NCBI GenBank assembly: GCA_900470095.1
Contig: UBZM01000036.1
Location: forward strand, 234,763 to 298,762
DNA length: 64,000 nt
Direction: 5' to 3'
From: Hyphomicrobiales bacterium
GTDB lineage: Bacteria > Pseudomonadota > Alphaproteobacteria > Rhizobiales > Beijerinckiaceae
The translations under genes and the position numbers were made by a program. The first letter of the stretch is position 1. The number at the start of each line of letters is the position of its first letter. Positions 60,229 through 64,000 of the stretch are shown here, piece after piece. Under the pieces are notes generated by a model. It made no database searches. It was given only the letters and a program-made list of their open reading frames with translations, and was not told the origin of the DNA.

Positions 60229-61794
60229 TTACTTGGCGAGAGCGACGTTCCAGAAGGACGGCCACGGCATCGCCGCATAGCCGGACATCTTCGGCGAGGC
60301 GCCTGCCAGTGCGGCGAAGTTGCCGGCACGGATATAGGGCACCTCGTCATAGACGACCTGCTGGACCTTGCCCCAGAGCGCGCCGCGCTTCGCCGGATCG
60401 GGCTCGTTGTTGAAGGCGTTGAGTGCGGCCTCCTTGGCCGGGCTCGACCACCACCCCGGAGCGCCTTCGCCGAGCTGTGGCGGAGACAGCATCGGCTCGG
60501 GCAGGAAGGCCGAGTGGGTGATGTAGATGTCCCACAGCGCCGGGTCGCCGCGGCGCTGGACCAAGGTGGCCCAGTCCACGACATCGAGCTGGACCTTGAA
60601 ACCGGCGGCCTTGAGCTGCTCGGCCATCACCAGCGCCATGCGGTGATGGAAATCATACTGCTTCGAGTTGAGGATACGGATCGGCGTTCCGTCATATTTG
60701 GCATCGGCCAGCAGCTTCTTGGCGCCGGCGACGTCCGGCTTGCTGTACTTGTCCTTGCCGGCCTCCGAATAGAACGGCGAGCCCTTCGGGAAATGCTCGG
60801 CCGCAAGCGCGAAGAACTTCGGCTCGCCAAACCCGGCCATCATCACCTCTTCGAGGTCGAGCGCCATCTGGAAGGCCTGGCGGACCTTCAGGTCGGCCAT
60901 CGGCCCCTGCTTGGTGTTGGTCGGAAAATACGGGAAGCCGAAGGGCATGGTCAGCACGGGGCGCGTGCCGCTCGCGGCCGAGACTTTCTTGTAGCTCTCG
61001 ACCGGCAGCTGGTCGGCGAAGTGATACTGGCCGGCGATGGCGCCTTCGACGCGGGTATTGGCGCTCGGCACCGGGATGAAGCGCAACTCGTCGATCTTGG
61101 CTTCACGCTTGCCGGCATAGCCGGAGGCCGGCTCGCTGCGCGAGGCGTAGCCATCATGCTTCACCAGCACGACGAACTGGTCCGGCTTGCGCTCGCGGAA
61201 TTTGTAGGGGCCGGTGCCGATGAATTCGGTCAGCGGGGTGGCGATCGATTCCTTCGCCATGATCGCGGCAAATCCTGAGGGCAGCGCCAGATGGGCGAGC
61301 AGTGCCGGCTCGACCTTGCTGAGCTGGATCTCGACGGTCGACGGGCTCTTGGCGGTCAGGCTCGTGATGCTCTTCGCCAGGCCCTTGCCGCGCGGCGTCA
61401 TCTCGAGCCAGCGCTTCAGGGAGGCGACGACGTCCTCGGAATCCAGGTCGCGGCCGTTATGCAGCTTCACGCCCTTGCGCAGCTCGATCGTGTAGGTCTT
61501 GCCGTCCGCGGACACCGTCGGCAGTGCCGCCGCCAGCATCGGCTGGGTCGCCCAGTTCGCATCGAAGGTGAACAGCGACTCGTAGACATGCTGCATGATC
61601 GTTCCGACCAGATCCGCGGTCGACGCCATCGGATCGAGCGACTGCGGCTCGCCGACCATGGCGAGATTGGCGCTGGATGCGCTCTGGGCCATGGCCGCCA
61701 TCGGCATCAGCGCGGCCGAGGCACCAAGGGCCGCTGCCAGGATGCCCAGTCCGCGCCGGGTGACAGAATTCTGATTGTGATCGCGGTTCCGCAT
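60229..61794 (-). CDS. peptide-type ABC solute-binding protein (SBP family 5)
   Basis: 521-residue exported binding protein. The N-terminus has a twin-arginine pattern (TRRGLGILAAAL) with a hydrophobic stretch and cleavage near AMAQ. The family 5 pattern shows in LDPMASTADLVGTIMQHVYESLF around residue 53 and IELRKGVKLHNGRDLDSEDVVASLKRWLE around residue 104. Ligands of the family are peptides, N-acyl amino acids, sugars and opines. With an RpiR regulator and a deacylase-like amidohydrolase, an N-acyl or amide compound is plausible. First gene of the operon. Confidence 0.87.
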   Translation of the reverse strand: MRNRDHNQNSVTRRGLGILAAALGASAALMPMAAMAQSASSANLAMVGEPQSLDPMASTADLVGTIMQHVYESLFTFDANWATQPMLAAALPTVSADGKTYTIELRKGVKLHNGRDLDSEDVVASLKRWLEMTPRGKGLAKSITSLTAKSPSTVEIQLSKVEPALLAHLALPSGFAAIMAKESIATPLTEFIGTGPYKFRERKPDQFVVLVKHDGYASRSEPASGYAGKREAKIDELRFIPVPSANTRVEGAIAGQYHFADQLPVESYKKVSAASGTRPVLTMPFGFPYFPTNTKQGPMADLKVRQAFQMALDLEEVMMAGFGEPKFFALAAEHFPKGSPFYSEAGKDKYSKPDVAGAKKLLADAKYDGTPIRILNSKQYDFHHRMALVMAEQLKAAGFKVQLDVVDWATLVQRRGDPALWDIYITHSAFLPEPMLSPPQLGEGAPGWWSSPAKEAALNAFNNEPDPAKRGALWGKVQQVVYDEVPYIRAGNFAALAGASPKMSGYAAMPWPSFWNVALAK

Positions 61795-61835
61795 TGGCCT
61801 CTCCCTGCCGTTCGCGTTGCCTATTGTGAGGGTAG

Positions 61836-61850
61836 TGAAAATTTATTACG
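61836..61850. promoter_or_regulatory. HexR/RpiR-like box 1
   Basis: TGAAAATTTATTACG lies 42 bp upstream of the binding-protein gene start. It matches the complement of box 2 at 11 of 15 positions and resembles RpiR/HexR-type sites such as TGTARTWWAATTACA. Confidence 0.4.
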
Positions 61851-61940
61851 CAAATGGCATCTGTCAATCGTCAAATTTCATGCTGCATAGCAATATGTGA
61901 ACGAATTTTCGCCGAAGTGATTGATATTTCTATCTGGCTC

Positions 61941-61955
61941 TGTAATTAAATTCCA
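61941..61955. promoter_or_regulatory. HexR/RpiR-like box 2
   Basis: TGTAATTAAATTCCA differs from an ideal HexR-type palindrome TGTAATTAAATTACA by one base. It lies 20 bp upstream of the amidohydrolase start, so binding would cover the promoter of that gene. Confidence 0.5.
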
Positions 61956-61974
61956 TATGACCCAGGGGTAACCA

Positions 61975-63126
61975 ATGTCCTCTCTCGATCTGGTTCTGCG
62001 CGGCGGGCGGGTTGTCGACCCCGGCCAGGGCATCGATGCGGTTCTCGATATCGGTATCGCGGACGGGCGCATTGCAGCCTTGGCACCGCGCCTGGACGCG
62101 CCGCAGATCCACGATGTTTCTGGCCGGATCGTCGCACCCGGCCTGATCGACCTGCACACCCATGTCTATTGGGGCGGGACGTCGCTGGGTGTCGACCCGC
62201 TGATCCTCGCGCGCCGCGGCTGCACCACGCTCGTCGACACCGGCAGTGCCGGGGCCGGAAATTTCGATGGCTTCCGCAGGCATGTCATCGACACCTGCCC
62301 TGTGCGGATTATCGCCTATCTCAACATCTCCTTCGCTGGCATCTACGCGTTCTCGAAGACCATCATGGTCGGTGAGAGCGGTGACCAGCGACTGCTGGCT
62401 CCGATCGACACCCTCGCAGTCGCCGAGGCCAATCGCGATGTGCTTGCAGGTCTGAAGGTGCGCGTCGGCCATCACGCCTCAGGCTCTGCCGGTCTCGTCC
62501 CGCTCGAAATCGCGCGCCAGACGGCAGAGCGCCTCGACATGCGCATGATGGTGCATATCGATCATCCTCCTCCGACTCTTGAGCAGGTACTCGCCCTGAT
62601 GCGTCCCGGCGACGTGCTGACCCATTGCTTCCGGCCGTTCCCGAACTCGCCGGTGACGCGGGATGGCGGCGTGCTGCCGGCCGTCAGCGCGGCGCGCGAG
62701 CGCGGCATCATCTTCGATATCGGCCATGGCATGGGCTCGTTCTCCTTCGACGTCGCCCGCACGATGCTCGCCAATGGCTTTGCGCCGGACACGATCTCCA
62801 GCGACGTCCACGCCTTGTGCATTGAGGGGCCGGCCTTCGATCTGACGACGACGATGTCAAAGTTCCTCTGCCTCGGCATGCCGCTGGGCGAGGTCCTCAG
62901 GCGCGTGACGGTCAATGCGGCGCAGGCGATTGAGCGTCCGGAGTTGGGTACGCTCGCCCCGGGGACGATCGCCGACATCTCGATCCTGTCACTGGAGGCC
63001 GGGGCCTTCGACTATATCGATTCGACCGGTGCGATCCTGCAGGGCACTGAGCGCCTGACGGCGGCGGGAATCGTGATCGGCGGCCGCTTCTTGGAGGCTT
63101 CCGAAGGGGCGAGGCAGGCGGGTTGA
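61975..63126 (+). CDS. amidohydrolase / deacetylase family metallohydrolase (COG3964-like)
   Basis: 383-residue (beta/alpha)8 hydrolase. The metal ligands fit: HTH in DLHTHVYWGG (around residue 60), a candidate carboxylated lysine in GLKVRVG (around 161), histidines in MVHIDH (around 186) and THCFRP (around 207) and the aspartate in SSDVHA (around 261). The closest known group, COG3964, includes N-acyl and acetyl-hydroxyacid deacetylases. It is divergent from the peptide-type importer operon with RpiR boxes between them, so it probably cleaves the imported compound. AGGGG precedes the ATG. Confidence 0.84.
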   Translation: MSSLDLVLRGGRVVDPGQGIDAVLDIGIADGRIAALAPRLDAPQIHDVSGRIVAPGLIDLHTHVYWGGTSLGVDPLILARRGCTTLVDTGSAGAGNFDGFRRHVIDTCPVRIIAYLNISFAGIYAFSKTIMVGESGDQRLLAPIDTLAVAEANRDVLAGLKVRVGHHASGSAGLVPLEIARQTAERLDMRMMVHIDHPPPTLEQVLALMRPGDVLTHCFRPFPNSPVTRDGGVLPAVSAARERGIIFDIGHGMGSFSFDVARTMLANGFAPDTISSDVHALCIEGPAFDLTTTMSKFLCLGMPLGEVLRRVTVNAAQAIERPELGTLAPGTIADISILSLEAGAFDYIDSTGAILQGTERLTAAGIVIGGRFLEASEGARQAG

Positions 63127-63451
63127 GGCATCACGCCTCGAGATGGGGCACGGCCCAGGCCTTCGGGCTGTTTGCGGGTGAGCTGGCGCTGCTGAGTCGC
63201 GCCGCTGGCCTGATGCCGCGGGCGACAGGCCCGCGGCGGTCCATCGCCTATGCTTCCCAGGAGGTCGATCGCGAGGCCTTTCCGGCTCGGGCGAGCCAAG
63301 GGGCTTGCGGAATGACGCCCGGCACTTTCTTTCCTCAATGAAACGGTAGTATAGTTCTGCATTCTGCATCCGATGGCGGCCGGATGCAGGATTTTCTACT
63401 CGCGGTAGTAATAGGTCCGGTTCTGCCGGCCAGACGGAAAGGCCGGCAGCC
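63127..63451. other. 325 bp intergenic region
   Basis: Between the amidohydrolase and the small orphan gene. It contains a terminator-like hairpin at 63364-63389 and two copies of CGGTAGTA (63344 and 63402 areas) that frame it. No coding region is supported. Confidence 0.55.
63364..63389 (+). terminator. hairpin with short T-run
   Basis: CTGCATCCG (63364-63372) and CGGATGCAG (63381-63389) form a perfect 9-bp stem with an 8-nt loop, followed by GATTTTCT. It fits a Rho-independent terminator, although it lies 238 bp after the amidohydrolase stop codon. Confidence 0.5.
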
Positions 63452-63760
63452 ATGATGAGAGGAACTGAACCGCTCGAAGTCTGGGAGATCATTTCCTCTC
63501 CAGCCGGCTATGCGGCCCTGCAATACGCAGCCGAGCAGGGAGATCCTCCTCTCGAGCCTTTGGTCACACTCATCGAAGAAACCTGCGCAACTTGGTTATC
63601 CTGCGACCCTGATACCCATCTCAAGCGCATTCACAGGATGGTGGCGCGACTGATGATGGCCGATGGCTGGCAGGAGGCCGGCGTGAAGCCAATGCGGCGT
63701 GGGCGCCTGATCACCGAGGCCATGACCTTCCAGCGCGGCCCTGACCAGATGGTCCAATAG
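63452..63760 (+). CDS. small hypothetical protein
   Basis: 102-residue protein with no family I recognise. It is mostly alpha-helical by composition, without signal peptide or membrane segment. Notable residues are WEIISSPAGYAALQYAA near the start and the cluster HLKRIHRMVARLMMADGW in the middle. Two adjacent ATG codons (63452, 63455) could start it, with AAAGGCCGG upstream. Convergent with the glycosyltransferase, 7 bp apart. Confidence 0.55.
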   Translation: MMRGTEPLEVWEIISSPAGYAALQYAAEQGDPPLEPLVTLIEETCATWLSCDPDTHLKRIHRMVARLMMADGWQEAGVKPMRRGRLITEAMTFQRGPDQMVQ

Positions 63761-63767
63761 CCTCGCT

Positions 63768-64000
63768 TCAGCTGGCCTCGACCCAGGGCATCTCCGTCCC
63801 CGTGGGATCGCCCTGTGCCACCAATCTCTCGATCAGGCGCATCTGGCGGTCGAGGCAGCTTTCGAGTTCGAACCTCGCCTGCACCGTAGCCCGTGCCGCG
63901 CGGCGCAGGCCCTCGAACTCGCCCTGCCGTTCAAGTGCCTGTACGATCGTGGCGGCCAGGGCCGGCACGTCGTGAAACGCAGCGAGCAGCCCGTTGCGGC
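63768..64000 (-). CDS. glycosyltransferase family 4, C-terminal end (cut by window edge)
   Basis: Last 77 codons of a gene that continues beyond the window. The sequence NGLLAAFHDVPALAATIVQALE followed by a helical tail (LRRAARATVQARFELESCLDRQMRLIERL) is the usual C-terminal end of GT4 (group 1) transferases, where the NGLL region helps hold the nucleotide sugar. The sugar and acceptor cannot be told. Confidence 0.65.
   Translation of the reverse strand, partial: RNGLLAAFHDVPALAATIVQALERQGEFEGLRRAARATVQARFELESCLDRQMRLIERLVAQGDPTGTEMPWVEAS

Noticed and set aside
1..64000. tRNA, rRNA, CRISPR arrays, insertion sequences and phage genes
   Set aside because: I looked for cloverleaf-like runs, regular spaced repeats, transposase motifs and integrases and saw none; a dedicated search tool would be needed to exclude them fully.

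Overview
The window is GC-rich, densely coded and bacterial. Frequent ATGA start/stop overlaps, Tat- and Sec-exported binding proteins and many ABC/TRAP uptake systems point to a metabolically versatile soil alphaproteobacterium of the Hyphomicrobiales. A Bosea-like genome is my best guess from gene content; that is recall, not a computed placement. I see no rRNA, tRNA, CRISPR array, insertion sequence or phage gene.

Layout. 1-1 kb: the end of a sensor histidine kinase and a 2H phosphoesterase. 1.1-5.1 kb: a four-gene ABC importer (ATPase, binding protein, two permeases). 5.3-40 kb: an envelope, ion and stress block. It holds an HdeD-type DUF308 protein, an anchored alpha/beta hydrolase, an SLC13 carrier, a seven-gene Mrp-type antiporter operon in E-F-G-A'B-C-D-D2 order, a membrane metallophosphoesterase, a UPF0118 carrier and a patatin. 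It continues with a coupled trio (M17 aminopeptidase-like, DUF1269, beta-helix membrane protein), an RND pump with two lipoprotein adaptors, an MFS carrier, an AraC regulator and a DUF900 lipoprotein hydrolase. It ends with an AbgT carrier plus M20 peptidase, a second SLC13 carrier, a small secreted protein and another MFS carrier.

40-63 kb: three catabolic modules, each with its own transporter and regulator. (i) A GntR regulator diverges from livJ-livH-livMGF (a triple fusion), a lambda-crystallin-like hydroxyacid dehydrogenase and a BKACE beta-keto-acid cleavage enzyme; an SDR follows the regulator. (ii) A GntR regulator heads a TRAP transporter and two enolase-superfamily acid-sugar dehydratases. 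(iii) A peptide-type ABC importer with an RpiR regulator diverges from an amidohydrolase, with two HexR-like boxes between them. 63.4-64 kb: a small orphan gene and the end of a glycosyltransferase.

Three signals cut across the genes. First, a tandem TTTGGGA-type element with 20-21 bp period occurs at 5.17, 29.06, 32.95 and (weaker) 38.74 kb, always near genes of the stress block and near an AraC-family gene, suggesting a local regulon. Second, all four operons that encode a periplasmic binding protein carry a strong hairpin immediately after that gene. Third, the M17 aminopeptidase-like protein has lost three of the seven canonical active-site residues.
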